Shown piece by piece: positions 7,963 to 15,300 of a stretch of DNA of 26,735 nucleotides. The notes under the pieces are model-generated. The model saw only the letters and a program-made list of their open reading frames with translations, made no database searches and was not told the DNA's origin. The first letter of the stretch is position 1; every line of letters starts with the position of its first letter. The stretch comes from a virus: IMG/VR virus record IMGVR_UViG_3300036046_000030, positions 1 through 26,735 of that record, one strand, 5' to 3'. The translations under genes were made by a program, and so were the position numbers.

Positions 7963-8508
7963 TCAGCCCGCTTTCGACTCGTCGGAGGGGGCCGGCGTCG
8001 CGACGCCCTCGATGGGCGCCGCCAGGGCGCTGACCGCGTTGTCGAACAGCTTGCGCGCCTCGCTGTCGGCCGGCAGGTGATTTCGGAAGTCTTCGACGAC
8101 CGTCTCGCGCTGCTTGACCCGTTCGATGTCGCGCATCGTGTCCTTGAACTTGGCCTCGCGGTCCCGGAGCGCGTTGTACTCCGACAGGTCGATCTTCTGC
8201 GCCGCCCACTTGTACTCGTGGTTGGCGTCGATGTCGATCTGCGGACTGTCGTGCGCCTCGATCACGCTGACGATCGTCAGGCCGCTGTTCGGGGACTCGA
8301 CCAGGAGCAGGTCGCCAGGCTCCACCTTCCAGGCCAGCGGCACCTTGTAGATGTACCGCTTCTCCTGCGGCGACGGGGGAACCCAGCCGCCGTCGGGCAT
8401 CCGCAGCGGCTGGCCGGTCAGCCGCTGGATCTGAGCGCTGTTCGAGAACACGACGGCCACCGTGGTGAAGGTTGTGTCGAGCAGCGAGAAAAGGTGCTTC
8501 TGTTTCAT
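7963..8508 (-). CDS. Unknown phage protein, beta-rich core and coiled C-terminal half
   Basis: A 181-residue protein. AAAGGAGCACTCAG directly before the ATG at 8508 fixes the start. Residues about 50-110 (KVPLAWKVEPGDLLLVES to YKWAAQKID) look like a small SH3-like or OB-like beta barrel, often a nucleic-acid or protein contact. The remainder is helical and charged, ending in an A/P/S-rich tail. Its position before RNase H in the replication operon suggests a role in DNA metabolism, but I do not recognise the family with certainty. Confidence 0.83.
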   Translation of the reverse strand: MKQKHLFSLLDTTFTTVAVVFSNSAQIQRLTGQPLRMPDGGWVPPSPQEKRYIYKVPLAWKVEPGDLLLVESPNSGLTIVSVIEAHDSPQIDIDANHEYKWAAQKIDLSEYNALRDREAKFKDTMRDIERVKQRETVVEDFRNHLPADSEARKLFDNAVSALAAPIEGVATPAPSDESKAG

Positions 8509-8566
8509 CTGAGTGCTCCTTTCGGGAGGTTGCGATGGAAAAGGGTAGGCGTTGAAGGTTGATGGG

Positions 8567-8998
8567 TTACGCGGCGGGTCGGGCGGGCTTTTTGATCTCA
8601 AGCTGCGGGCTGCCGTCCTTGATGATCAGCGCCCGGTCGAACAGCTTCTGCTCCTCGGCCGTCAGCTTGTTGTACTCGGACTTGGCCAGCTCGGGCTTCC
8701 AGCGGACCAGCTTGCGCAGCGGCAGCTTGGGCAGGTTGGAACCCTCGGCCTTGATGGCCGCCTCCAGCGCCGCCAGCTCGCCTTCGTCGACCTTCCGCTC
8801 CACCACACGGGTGGCCTTCAGGTCGTAGCCGTCGCCGAGGTTGAAGGTGTTCGTCCCCTCGACCGCCGCCGGGAAGTAGTGCGCGTAGATGCGCTTGCGG
8901 AGAAGCGACTCGGCGGTCTTCAGTTCCGCCAGGTCCTGCTTCATCTTGTACCAGCGCTCGAGGTCGGCCTGGGTGATCGCGGTGTTCAGTTCGGTCAT
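8567..8998 (-). CDS. Unknown helical phage protein
   Basis: A 143-residue protein with a helical N-terminal part (LERWYKMKQDLAELKTAESLLRKR split over two turns), a motif EGTNTFNLGDGYDLKATR in the middle, and a KP-rich end. The pattern recalls a family of small proteins widespread next to phage replication genes, but I cannot name it. AAAGGAGGCACC before the ATG at 8998 is the strongest ribosome binding site in this operon, and the promoter at 9028-9056 lies just upstream, so this is the first gene of the long leftward unit (to 3811 or beyond). Confidence 0.85.
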   Translation of the reverse strand: MTELNTAITQADLERWYKMKQDLAELKTAESLLRKRIYAHYFPAAVEGTNTFNLGDGYDLKATRVVERKVDEGELAALEAAIKAEGSNLPKLPLRKLVRWKPELAKSEYNKLTAEEQKLFDRALIIKDGSPQLEIKKPARPAA

Positions 8999-9027
8999 AG
9001 GGTGCCTCCTTTGCTGACCTGCACACA

Positions 9028-9056
9028 CCTTTAGACGAATGTGCGCAGGCCGGCAA
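9028..9056 (-). promoter_or_regulatory. Promoter, TTGCCG-N17-TAAAGG
   Basis: Minus strand TTGCCG (9056-9051), 17-base spacer, TAAAGG (9033-9028), about 30 bases before the ATG at 8998. CATTTTCGGC lies at the -35 upstream edge as at other members. It probably drives the RNase H, ligase, Toprim, Sak4 and DUF669 genes. Confidence 0.7.
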
Positions 9057-9067
9057 GCCGAAAATGT

Positions 9068-9916
9068 TCAGGCGTCCTTGCAGTGCGGATCGTCGGGGAA
9101 CTCAGGTGCCAGCTTGATGGCGGGGTCCGCTTCCGTCCGCAGGGGTACAGCATCGGCGCCCAGGACGGCACGCTCGTTCGACAGGTCGCGGTGCTTGTCG
9201 CCCTCGACGCTGAAGCCGGCGTCCCCGTGGCGGCTGCGCAGCTTGGCGATGTTGCGGCGCATCTCGGCGAAGAACGAAGTGCTGGCCCACTTGACCAGAC
9301 GCGCGAGGTACCACAGCACGTCGCCGATCTCCTCCCGCACGTTGACCACATCCGGGCGCTCGTTGTTCAGGTACTTGATGGCGATCTCCGCCATCTCGCC
9401 CGACTCCGTGGCGACGCCGATGATCCCGTGAAGCAGGTCCAAGTCCTCCTTGGACCAGTGGCCGTCCGTCAGTACCAGGCCGGCGACGTTGTCGGGAAGC
9501 GCAGGTAGACCGGGGATCTCACCAGCCGCACGGTTGCGGCCGCGGAACAGTGCCTTCTTGAACAGGTCCAGCTTCTCAGCTGCTTCAGCAAAGGTAACGA
9601 AAGCCCTCCGCAGCTCGTCGCGCGTCACCTGATGCCGCCCGTCCATGTTGGAAGCGGTCAGCTCCGTCTCGGCGACGTAGTCGAACGCCGCTTCCTCCTC
9701 CGCCGCGCGCTGCTCGGGACCGTCCAGATCGAAAATCATGTCGTTGGCGAACAGGACCGCGCGCTGCCCGAAGAGCTGTTCGCGTTCCGCCTCGGTGTGC
9801 GACTGAACAGGGTGCTTGACGCGGTTGCCTTCTCGATCCATATAGGCTTCAGGAAGGATGTAGTTTTGCATCCGCCCTTGCATTCGGCGGAAGTGCTGAA
9901 GGAGCAGCAAGCTCAT
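9068..9916 (-). CDS. MazG-like nucleoside triphosphate pyrophosphohydrolase
   Basis: A 282-residue protein whose C-terminal half has the all-alpha NTP pyrophosphatase pattern: ATESGEMAEIAI (Glu171, Glu174) and NVREEIGDVLWYLARL (Glu196, Asp199), the ExxE...ExxD metal site, then FFAEMRRNIAKLRSRHGD. The N-terminal 150 residues are an extra region absent from minimal MazG proteins. MazG enzymes hydrolyse (d)NTPs to monophosphates; phage versions are thought to adjust nucleotide pools or alarmone levels, the latter disputed. GATGAGGATACC precedes the ATG. It has its own promoter (9951-9979). Confidence 0.88.
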   Translation of the reverse strand: MSLLLLQHFRRMQGRMQNYILPEAYMDREGNRVKHPVQSHTEAEREQLFGQRAVLFANDMIFDLDGPEQRAAEEEAAFDYVAETELTASNMDGRHQVTRDELRRAFVTFAEAAEKLDLFKKALFRGRNRAAGEIPGLPALPDNVAGLVLTDGHWSKEDLDLLHGIIGVATESGEMAEIAIKYLNNERPDVVNVREEIGDVLWYLARLVKWASTSFFAEMRRNIAKLRSRHGDAGFSVEGDKHRDLSNERAVLGADAVPLRTEADPAIKLAPEFPDDPHCKDA

Positions 9917-9950
9917 GGTATCCTCATCAAAGGGTCAAACTGATGTTTGG

Positions 9951-9979
9951 AGCTTAGCGAAGCGCTACAGGGCCGGCAA
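9951..9979 (-). promoter_or_regulatory. Promoter, TTGCCG-N17-TAAGCT
   Basis: Minus strand TTGCCG (9979-9974), 17-base spacer, TAAGCT (9956-9951), about 35 bases before the MazG-like start codon. GGGGCTTGCCGGC at the -35 side is shared with the promoter at 9028-9056. Confidence 0.68.
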
Positions 9980-10000
9980 GCCCCTTAATGCACACCGATG

Positions 10001-12637
10001 TCAGCGCTCCGACTGCGCATCGTAATCCGGGATCTCCAGAATGCGATACCCCTGTCCGTGGAACCCGTACCCCTCGACCAGCTTGTCGGACTTGACGGGC
10101 ATAAGGTGACCGTTGTCGACGCACTGGCGCAGGGTATCGTCGAGCGCCTTGGCCAGGCCGAGCTTGTAGTTATAGAACGCCGCCTGCTGCTGGACACGCA
10201 TCTGGAGGTAGTGACGCGGGACAATGTGGTTAGCGCGCATCCGCTCGTCCACCTTGTACGACTTGGGAATCTCACCCTTCCGGTCACGGAAGTCACGGAT
10301 GATGTGCATGAGCTTCTTCTGACGCGCCAGATCGCCCGTACCGACGTCGCCGGTGTTGAGGCGGTTGCGCATCATTTCGATGTCACGTCGCACAAGCTGG
10401 ATCGCCCAGTTGATATGCTCGGGCTTGATCACAGGGAAGTTGAAGTTATCGCCGACCGCCAGCAGTGCTGCCACCCGAAGGGCCTTCAGCACAGCACGGT
10501 TCCACATCTGGCGCCGTGACTCGTCGTCCGTCTTGCGAATCTGCGCGTTAGCTTCCTGGCTGAACGCGGTGATGATCGCTGCGGCTTCCTCCGTCCGCTT
10601 GACAAGCTGGCTATCATTGGCAGCGATCAAGCGGTGCGCCTGTGCTGCCATGTGGACGAGGTAGTCGCGCAGCGCATCGTCGGGCGTGCTAACGATAGCG
10701 TGGTTCTCGTCAGGTCTGTCCCCGTCGTACCCGACGATCAGGAAACGCGACAGGAACCCGTCCTCCATCATGCTCTCAGTGAGCGACTCGTAGAAGGTGC
10801 CGGGTGTCGTCTCACCGATCATGCTGTACGCTACACCGGCGACCGATGCGACGTTGTTTTCAGCGCTCGAGTAGCTGATGCCCCCTGCGATACTGGTCGG
10901 ACCTGACTTCTGGTACAGGTTCGTCATCTGCGTGCGCAGGGTCTGAAGCGGTCCGTCGCGCCCGTCCTCGGTTGCGATCCGTTTAAGGCGACGTCCCCAC
11001 TCACCGCTCACGTTCACGAACGACTGCGCAGCTAGGCAAGCCTTCACCAGTGCGGGTCCTGATGCGTACTCATTGAAGTCTACGAAGTTCGTGAAAGGTC
11101 CGTACGATTGGAGGCAAGCGTTGACCACGGTGCTGATGCCGTCGTGCATCGCCTCCTTACCGATGGCCGACCGTGCCACAAGGATGATATACAGGTTCAA
11201 GCCTGACTTCGGAATGTGCCAGGCCTTGCCGCAGATCCCTGCCATCAGGCCAAGCGCTGCGACGACCGACACCTCCTTGATGGGAAGCCAGCTGTTCGAG
11301 TACATGAAGCGCGCAAGCGCGCCCACGAACCCAGGCGGCCATGGCAGACCCTTTTCCCCTGCCGCTTGCACCTCAGCGCTTACGGGCGCCATCTGTGCTA
11401 GCTCAGCGTCTAGCTGGGGCATGGGTTCAGCGGGGTTCCCCTGCCCTTCCACCTGTAGCGGTGTGATGACGCGCGGCTGTTGGACGCCAAACGGCGTCTG
11501 GATCATTGCCTCAGCTGGCGCACCGCCCTGGATGCGTTCGATCTCCGCTCGCGCACCCCGCTCAGCGTCTTCAGCAGCGCGCAGAATCGCGCTGAACTCG
11601 ACGTTCGTTTCCCGCTCTTGACGCTCGCGGATGGTCTTGAGCGTGTAGTTGAGGTAACGATCGTTCTTGGTCGCTTTCTCACGCTTCCCTAGCGCGCTAT
11701 CGCGGAACATGCGTCGGCACTGCGCATTGGACAGGCTGTAGAAGCACAGCATGGACATGAGCGACAGGTCAGCTTCCGACTGCGAAGGGTACCCCTGCTC
11801 GGCCCACTTCCCATGCCACAGCGCGAGGAACTTGTCTGAGTTCGCAGCGGTGGCGGCGACCTGGAAGACGTACCAGTCGTCAGCCTCAGGCGGTATCTCT
11901 TCAAGGATAACCTCTTTCGCCATGGGCCGCATTTGCGAGACCATGTTGCGCAGCATGATCTCGCGGTCCATGACCGGCTTATCCTTCCACACATCGCCTG
12001 TGCAGATGATAAACCGCTCCTGGCTGTACACCTCAATCCCACCGCGACGGAAGCCCCGCCCGATCTTGCCGAGGATCCAGATGTGCAGACCCTTACCGCT
12101 GCGCGAGCGCTCGGTGTAGCTGTCGTAATGATGGACGATGTTCGTGTAGAGCTGGAAGTCGTCCGGCGTCGTCCACACTTCGGGCTTGCCGGGATGCGTG
12201 CTGGCATCCTTGACGTCCAGGTCGATACAGCTGACAGGGTCCGATTCGGTGATGCAGAACCCGATGTCAAATCCCTTCTTGACGATGCGCACACCGTCCT
12301 TGATGTGTGTGGTCACCGTGTCCCGATTGTCCCATGCCGCCTGACACGCTTGCGTGAACGTCATCCACTCGCTCGGGCGGGTGACAGCGACATTCCGCAG
12401 CTTGCCGTTCGGGCCAAGCGCCATCGGCGCTTTGTCAGCACCGGCGACGGCCCACTGTGGCAGTTCGCGCAGCACCTCAGGCAACCGCGTCCACTTTGAC
12501 GGGTCTCCACTATAGGCGTTGATCGAGGTCTCCACTACAGCGGGGAGACCGGTCACCACTACACCGCCCGGCACCGATGTATCCACTACACCGGTCACCA
12601 CTACAGGCTGACCCTCGTATCCACTATCGCCCCTCAT
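10001..12637 (-). CDS. PrimPol-helicase fusion (NrS-1-like primase/polymerase with DUF3987-type ATPase)
   Basis: An 878-residue replication protein. The N-terminal PrimPol domain shows CIDLDVKD (Asp139, Asp141), SRSGKGLHIW (His185) and VYSQERFIICTGD, the three catalytic regions of archaeo-eukaryotic primase-polymerases. The segment from SEADLSLMSML to about 340 fits the helical domain after PrimPol in NrS-1-type enzymes. A linker (350-430) leads to an ATPase-like domain with ILVARSAIGKE (about 486-495), a Walker A variant in which Glu replaces Ser/Thr, and GETTPGTFYESL. It likely unwinds and primes, and may also polymerise, phage DNA. The first 36 residues (VVVTG and VVDTS units) are encoded by the CCACTAYA repeats. 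The ATG overlaps the HTH gene stop (ATGA). Confidence 0.88.
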   Translation of the reverse strand: MRGDSGYEGQPVVVTGVVDTSVPGGVVVTGLPAVVETSINAYSGDPSKWTRLPEVLRELPQWAVAGADKAPMALGPNGKLRNVAVTRPSEWMTFTQACQAAWDNRDTVTTHIKDGVRIVKKGFDIGFCITESDPVSCIDLDVKDASTHPGKPEVWTTPDDFQLYTNIVHHYDSYTERSRSGKGLHIWILGKIGRGFRRGGIEVYSQERFIICTGDVWKDKPVMDREIMLRNMVSQMRPMAKEVILEEIPPEADDWYVFQVAATAANSDKFLALWHGKWAEQGYPSQSEADLSLMSMLCFYSLSNAQCRRMFRDSALGKREKATKNDRYLNYTLKTIRERQERETNVEFSAILRAAEDAERGARAEIERIQGGAPAEAMIQTPFGVQQPRVITPLQVEGQGNPAEPMPQLDAELAQMAPVSAEVQAAGEKGLPWPPGFVGALARFMYSNSWLPIKEVSVVAALGLMAGICGKAWHIPKSGLNLYIILVARSAIGKEAMHDGISTVVNACLQSYGPFTNFVDFNEYASGPALVKACLAAQSFVNVSGEWGRRLKRIATEDGRDGPLQTLRTQMTNLYQKSGPTSIAGGISYSSAENNVASVAGVAYSMIGETTPGTFYESLTESMMEDGFLSRFLIVGYDGDRPDENHAIVSTPDDALRDYLVHMAAQAHRLIAANDSQLVKRTEEAAAIITAFSQEANAQIRKTDDESRRQMWNRAVLKALRVAALLAVGDNFNFPVIKPEHINWAIQLVRRDIEMMRNRLNTGDVGTGDLARQKKLMHIIRDFRDRKGEIPKSYKVDERMRANHIVPRHYLQMRVQQQAAFYNYKLGLAKALDDTLRQCVDNGHLMPVKSDKLVEGYGFHGQGYRILEIPDYDAQSER
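12507..12628 (+). repeat. Iteron-like cluster CCACTAYA x6 inside the PrimPol gene
   Basis: The 8-base motif CCACTACA, or CCACTATA/CCACTATC, starts at 12507, 12532, 12556, 12583, 12598 and 12621, all in the same orientation and usually preceded by TC, TCA or TAT. The spacing is irregular (15-27 bases). The cluster covers codons 4-44 of the PrimPol-helicase gene. The same motif forms a second cluster at 15668-15773. It suggests binding sites for an initiator or repressor. Confidence 0.85.
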
Positions 12638-12876
12638 GCCCGGGCCGCCCGCCAGGCGTCAAGCTCGGTCTGCCACTCGCTGAGGATCGGTTCGACCACC
12701 TTGCGGGGCCACAGAAGAAGATACGGTTGTCCGCCGGGTCGAGGTATCACGATCGCCTCGGGCAGCTTGCCGCGCTGTCGCGCGGTCACGATGGTGGCGC
12801 GATTGATGTCAAGTCGCTGGCACACCTCGACGGACGTAATGTACGTCTCGTCGAACACCTCTTGCTCTGATTTCAC
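12634..12876 (-). CDS. Small HTH DNA-binding protein (excisionase/MerR-like)
   Basis: An 80-residue protein with a helix-turn-helix: YITSVEVCQRLDINRATIVT (about 11-30), then a turn-and-strand wing ending in PYLLLWPRKVVEPIL. This fold is used by excisionases, MerR-like and phage Cox-like regulators. I use the GTG at 12876, with GGGG upstream; the open frame extends to an ATG at 12993, but that stretch crosses the promoter. It is the first gene of the unit with the PrimPol-helicase, lies beside the CCACTAYA repeats, and is a candidate to bind them or the dyads at the divergent promoters (inference). Confidence 0.82.
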   Translation of the reverse strand: MKSEQEVFDETYITSVEVCQRLDINRATIVTARQRGKLPEAIVIPRPGGQPYLLLWPRKVVEPILSEWQTELDAWRAARA

Positions 12877-12908
12877 GCGCACCCCGCTTGCACTGGTAAG
12901 CAGCAGCG

Positions 12909-12937
12909 ACCCTAGCGGCTCGCAAGCGTTATCGCAA
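12909..12937 (-). promoter_or_regulatory. Promoter, TTGCGA-N17-TAGGGT
   Basis: Minus strand TTGCGA (12937-12932), 17-base spacer, TAGGGT (12914-12909), before the HTH and PrimPol-helicase genes. Both hexamers are identical to those of the promoter at 24271-24299, although the spacers differ. It is back to back with the rightward promoter at 13035-13063. Confidence 0.65.
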
Positions 12938-13002
12938 CATGCGTTTAAGCGCCATTTTTCGCCGCGAAATCGGGCGCATATATAAAGCCTCACCTGCTCG
13001 AC

Positions 13003-13031
13003 GCAAAAAAGTTCGACTCCGACGCATTTTT
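13003..13031 (+). promoter_or_regulatory. Dyad element upstream of a rightward promoter (copy 1)
   Basis: A 29-base element running from GCAAAAAAGTTCGA to GACGCATTTTT. It ends three bases before the -35 box at 13035. Related elements occur at 13719-13746 and 16265-16294 in the same position. The ends A-tract and T-tract and the central TCGA are roughly inverted, as expected for a dimeric activator or an UP-like element. Confidence 0.65.
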
Positions 13032-13034
13032 CAT

Positions 13035-13063
13035 TTGCCGGCGTTTAGTGCCTATCCTACACC
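13035..13063 (+). promoter_or_regulatory. Promoter, TTGCCG-N17-TACACC
   Basis: TTGCCG (13035-13040), 17 bases, TACACC (13058-13063). The -10 box is weak, which fits a need for the upstream dyad element at 13003-13031. It precedes the SAP-domain gene by about 45 bases. Confidence 0.55.
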
Positions 13064-13107
13064 TTGGACATGGACGCAACGGTGCGTCTGGCACAAGGAA
13101 GCACACA

Positions 13108-13620
13108 ATGACCACGCAAACGAACTTTGCCGACATGGGTAAGTCGGAACTCCGCGCCGCCTGCAAGGCCGCCGGGATGACGGGCTACTCCAAGCTGAGC
13201 GTCGGCGACATGCGCGCTGAGCTGCAGAAGGCGGCCGACACCATCTACGGTTTCGAAGCCCACGGCCTCGCGCACTGCCCGCACTGCGACGTCCACCTGA
13301 GCAACGGCGTCGGGGACGGCGAAAAGACGGTGTACGGCTGCCTGGGGTGCGGTGAGGACTTCGGCCCCACCAAGTCGAAGCAGGCCGACCGCCACTCCGG
13401 CACGGGTCTGAAGATCGAAAAGGACCGTCCCGAGCGCAACGGCATCAAGCGCCCGTCGGTCGGCGGCAAGTGCCGCGCGATCTGGGACTTCCTGGACGGT
13501 GTGGTGGCCAAGGGCGAGCAGCCCACCGCCAAGCTGGTCCGCGCCCAGGCCGAGACCGCCGGCTGGAACGCCAACAACGCGGTCATCGAGTTCTACCAGT
13601 GGAGGAAGTTCAACGCCTGA
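13108..13620 (+). CDS. SAP domain/zinc ribbon DNA-binding protein
   Basis: A 170-residue protein in three parts. Residues about 8-42 (MGKSELRAACKAAGMTGYSK then LSVGDMRAEL) are a SAP-like helix-extended-helix DNA-binding motif. Residues about 55-85 hold CPHC and CLGC pairs, a four-cysteine zinc ribbon. The C-terminal 50 residues (GGKCRAIWDFLDG to FYQWRKFNA) are a helical module resembling one seen at the C-terminus of other phage proteins. AAGGAAG lies before the ATG at 13108. It is the first rightward gene next to the PrimPol promoter, so it may be an abundant DNA-binding or host-control protein (inference). Confidence 0.85.
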   Translation: MTTQTNFADMGKSELRAACKAAGMTGYSKLSVGDMRAELQKAADTIYGFEAHGLAHCPHCDVHLSNGVGDGEKTVYGCLGCGEDFGPTKSKQADRHSGTGLKIEKDRPERNGIKRPSVGGKCRAIWDFLDGVVAKGEQPTAKLVRAQAETAGWNANNAVIEFYQWRKFNA

Positions 13621-13646
13621 GGTCAACAACCAGAAACGCACCGGGG

Positions 13647-13671
13647 GCCGGCAGGGGAACACCTTGCCGGC
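13647..13671 (+). terminator. Hairpin after the SAP gene (weak terminator candidate)
   Basis: GCCGGCA (13647-13653) pairs perfectly with TGCCGGC (13665-13671) about 27 bases after the stop codon, with an 11-base loop. The sequence after it (TTCCGCG) has no real T-tract, so termination would be weak or need a factor. Confidence 0.4.
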
Positions 13672-13718
13672 TTCCGCGTGACTGAATCTGTAGCAGTGCC
13701 TGTTACAGTATCGAGAGT

Positions 13719-13746
13719 GCAAATAGTTCGAGACAGGTGCATTTTT
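13719..13746 (+). promoter_or_regulatory. Dyad element upstream of a rightward promoter (copy 2)
   Basis: Starts GCAAATAGTTCGAG and ends GTGCATTTTT, four bases before the -35 box at 13751. It shares TAGTTCGAG and the TGCRTTTTT end with the copy at 16265-16294. Confidence 0.65.
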
Positions 13747-13750
13747 GATG

Positions 13751-13779
13751 TTGCATCCAGTTTCGAACTGTCGGAGTAT
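13751..13779 (+). promoter_or_regulatory. Promoter, TTGCAT-N17-GAGTAT
   Basis: TTGCAT (13751-13756), 17 bases, GAGTAT (13774-13779), 25 bases before the ATG at 13804. The GAGTAT -10 box is the same as at 16322-16327. Confidence 0.62.
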
Positions 13780-13803
13780 GGGCGCATCACAAGGAGCTAC
13801 CCC

Positions 13804-14031
13804 ATGATCAGCCAAGCACAGCGCATCGCGGACCTCACCGCCACCATCGCCAATCACCGCAAGGTCGGCAACACCGAGATGGCCGACCGTATGCAAGCCA
13901 AGCTGGATATGTACAGCGAGATGACCGAGCGCGAGTACGTCGAGCACGAGATCGCCGTTATGTCCAAGTCGAACTTCTTCCAGGTGCGTCGCGCTGCCGA
14001 TCGCCTGGCCCGCGAACTCCTGGGAGCCTGA
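13804..14031 (+). CDS. Unknown small helical protein
   Basis: A 75-residue, almost wholly helical, charged protein. ACAAGGAGCTACCCC gives a strong ribosome binding site for the ATG at 13804; the longer open frame upstream runs through the promoter and is rejected. Heptad-like spacing in ISQAQRIADLTATIANHRKV suggests a coiled coil. It is followed two bases later by the next small gene. Function unknown. Confidence 0.8.
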   Translation: MISQAQRIADLTATIANHRKVGNTEMADRMQAKLDMYSEMTEREYVEHEIAVMSKSNFFQVRRAADRLARELLGA

Positions 14032-14033
14032 GC

Positions 14034-14168
14034 ATGTCCACCCTGCGACGCTGCATCATCCACGCCGCCATGGAAGCTGGCGACAACGAGTTCGCCGCCT
14101 GGCTCCTGAGCCGCCCGCGGGTCAGCTACACGACCCTCACCCTCTACGCCATCCACTACGGGATCTGA
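14034..14168 (+). CDS. Unknown 44-residue protein
   Basis: Starts with the ATG at 14034, two bases after the previous stop, and reads MSTLRRCIIHAAMEAGDNEF and on to YAIHYGI. GGGAGCCTGAGC before it gives a ribosome binding site inside the end of the previous gene. No homology is claimed; support comes from spacing in the run of small genes. Confidence 0.6.
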   Translation: MSTLRRCIIHAAMEAGDNEFAAWLLSRPRVSYTTLTLYAIHYGI

Positions 14169-14171
14169 CCC

Positions 14172-14330
14172 ATGCTGCAAGGCCTCCTGACCCTGTGTAC
14201 CCGGTTCGGGTTCGACTACACCGACGAGCTTGAGACCGCGTACGAACTGGCGTGCATCACCGCCGACCAAGTCGATCGCGACCCGCATGAGTGCTTGGCG
14301 AAGCTTCAAGCAGCGATGGAGGACTGCTGA
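14172..14330 (+). CDS. Unknown 52-residue acidic protein
   Basis: ATG at 14172, three bases after the previous stop. The product is acidic and helical (FDYTDELETAYELACITADQ) with four cysteines. There is no strong Shine-Dalgarno sequence, so translation probably depends on the gene before it. Function unknown. Confidence 0.6.
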   Translation: MLQGLLTLCTRFGFDYTDELETAYELACITADQVDRDPHECLAKLQAAMEDC

Positions 14331-14332
14331 CT

Positions 14333-14560
14333 ATGCGTACCCTATTCGACAACCGCCGGAACTGGTTCACCGTGATGGTGACCGCCGCCACGGTGCTGTA
14401 TCTGACGTCGTGTGCTGCGCTTCTCGGCAAGCTGGCGTTCCAACACGAGCCGACCGAAGCGCCGGCACTGGTCGGATACGGCTGCGAGGGTGCTGACGGA
14501 CCCCTGTATGCGGTCGAGGAGGACCACTTCCCGCGCTGCGAACGAATCGAAGTGCGGTGA
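14333..14560 (+). CDS. Small membrane protein or lipoprotein
   Basis: A 75-residue protein with a short basic start (MRTLFDNRRNW) and a hydrophobic segment at about 12-34 (FTVMVTAATVLYLTSCAALL). LTSC resembles a lipobox, so it may be a lipoprotein, but a plain single membrane helix is equally possible. The remaining 40 residues would face the periplasm and hold two more cysteines. GGAGGACTGCT lies before the ATG. Last gene of this rightward unit. Confidence 0.7.
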   Translation: MRTLFDNRRNWFTVMVTAATVLYLTSCAALLGKLAFQHEPTEAPALVGYGCEGADGPLYAVEEDHFPRCERIEVR

Positions 14561-14586
14561 TGCGCATCGTCTGGCGACCCGTGTGG

Positions 14587-15300
14587 TCACCTAGCGTCGC
14601 GCAGCACCCGCTCAGCTTCAGCAATCTGCAAGGCCCAGTGCTCGCGCTGGGCCTTGCGCACGTCTGCGCGGCGCAGCATTTCCTGATGCGCTTCCTTGAC
14701 CCATGCGTCGATCTGCTCCAGCTCCGCGTTCCGAGCGGCCTTGAGCGCAGCTAGGTTCTCGGTAGCCGCCCGCACAGCGGCAGTGCCAGCCGGTTCGCGC
14801 ACAGGTACCCCGTCACCCGTCCCTGCGGCTACAGCCGCCCCGCTGTCGCCCGTAGCGGGTACCTCACCCGCCTGGGCCTTCTTGCGCTCCCTGTGACGGT
14901 TGACGCGCTCCTTGTTGAGCCGCTTCTGACGTGCTTCCCAGGACTCGTTCGGGTTGACCACACAGCGGTTCGCTGCGACCAGTGCATCGGCACAGCGCGC
15001 ACCTGCTTCAGCTAGCAGGTCGCACAAGCGCTTGGGCTGCTGACCGTGGAGGTAGCCAGCTTGCATGGCGAGGTCCGGCAGCGTGGGGCAGGGGTGAGCG
15101 GGTAGGTCACGCGGCCACCAGTCACAGGCGCGCCAGTAGTCGAGGAGCATGTTGTCGTCGACGAACCAGTTTAGGTCCGGCAGGTGCAGAAGGTTGTTCT
15201 GGACTGCACTGGCGTTGATCAGTGCGGTGTACTGCTGCATCTCAGCAGGTGTGACGGTAGGGTCGAGCAGACGCTCGCGTAGCGCGTGGATTTGTGACAT
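14587..15300 (-). CDS. Unknown basic and coiled-coil protein beside the repeat region
   Basis: A 237-residue protein transcribed leftward between rightward units. The N-terminal half is a folded domain rich in W, L and C. The middle has a very basic stretch, EARQKRLNKERVNRHRERKK, then an A/G/V-rich linker, and the C-terminal 60 residues are a charged helix likely to form a coiled coil. The basic stretch suggests nucleic-acid binding. The gene starts next to the CCATTACA/CCACTAYA repeats, so it could be a repressor or initiator that binds them; this is inference from position. ATG at 15300 chosen because the promoter at 15339-15367 lies before it and an earlier ATG at 15378 precedes that promoter. 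The ribosome binding site is weak. Confidence 0.78.
   Translation of the reverse strand: MSQIHALRERLLDPTVTPAEMQQYTALINASAVQNNLLHLPDLNWFVDDNMLLDYWRACDWWPRDLPAHPCPTLPDLAMQAGYLHGQQPKRLCDLLAEAGARCADALVAANRCVVNPNESWEARQKRLNKERVNRHRERKKAQAGEVPATGDSGAAVAAGTGDGVPVREPAGTAAVRAATENLAALKAARNAELEQIDAWVKEAHQEMLRRADVRKAQREHWALQIAEAERVLRDAR
14628..14657. other. Perfect 11-bp inverted repeat within the 237-residue gene
   Basis: GCAAGGCCCAG (14628-14638) and CTGGGCCTTGC (14647-14657) are exact inverted copies with an eight-base loop. They lie about 70 bases beyond the end of the convergent rightward unit, inside the 3' part of the leftward gene. No T-tract follows on either strand, so it could be a factor-aided stop for the rightward transcript or chance in a high-GC gene. 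Confidence 0.4.

Noticed and set aside
12507-12628. CRISPR array
   Set aside because: The repeat core is only eight bases, spacing is irregular, and there are no cas genes; the lone Cas4-like nuclease is of phage replication type.
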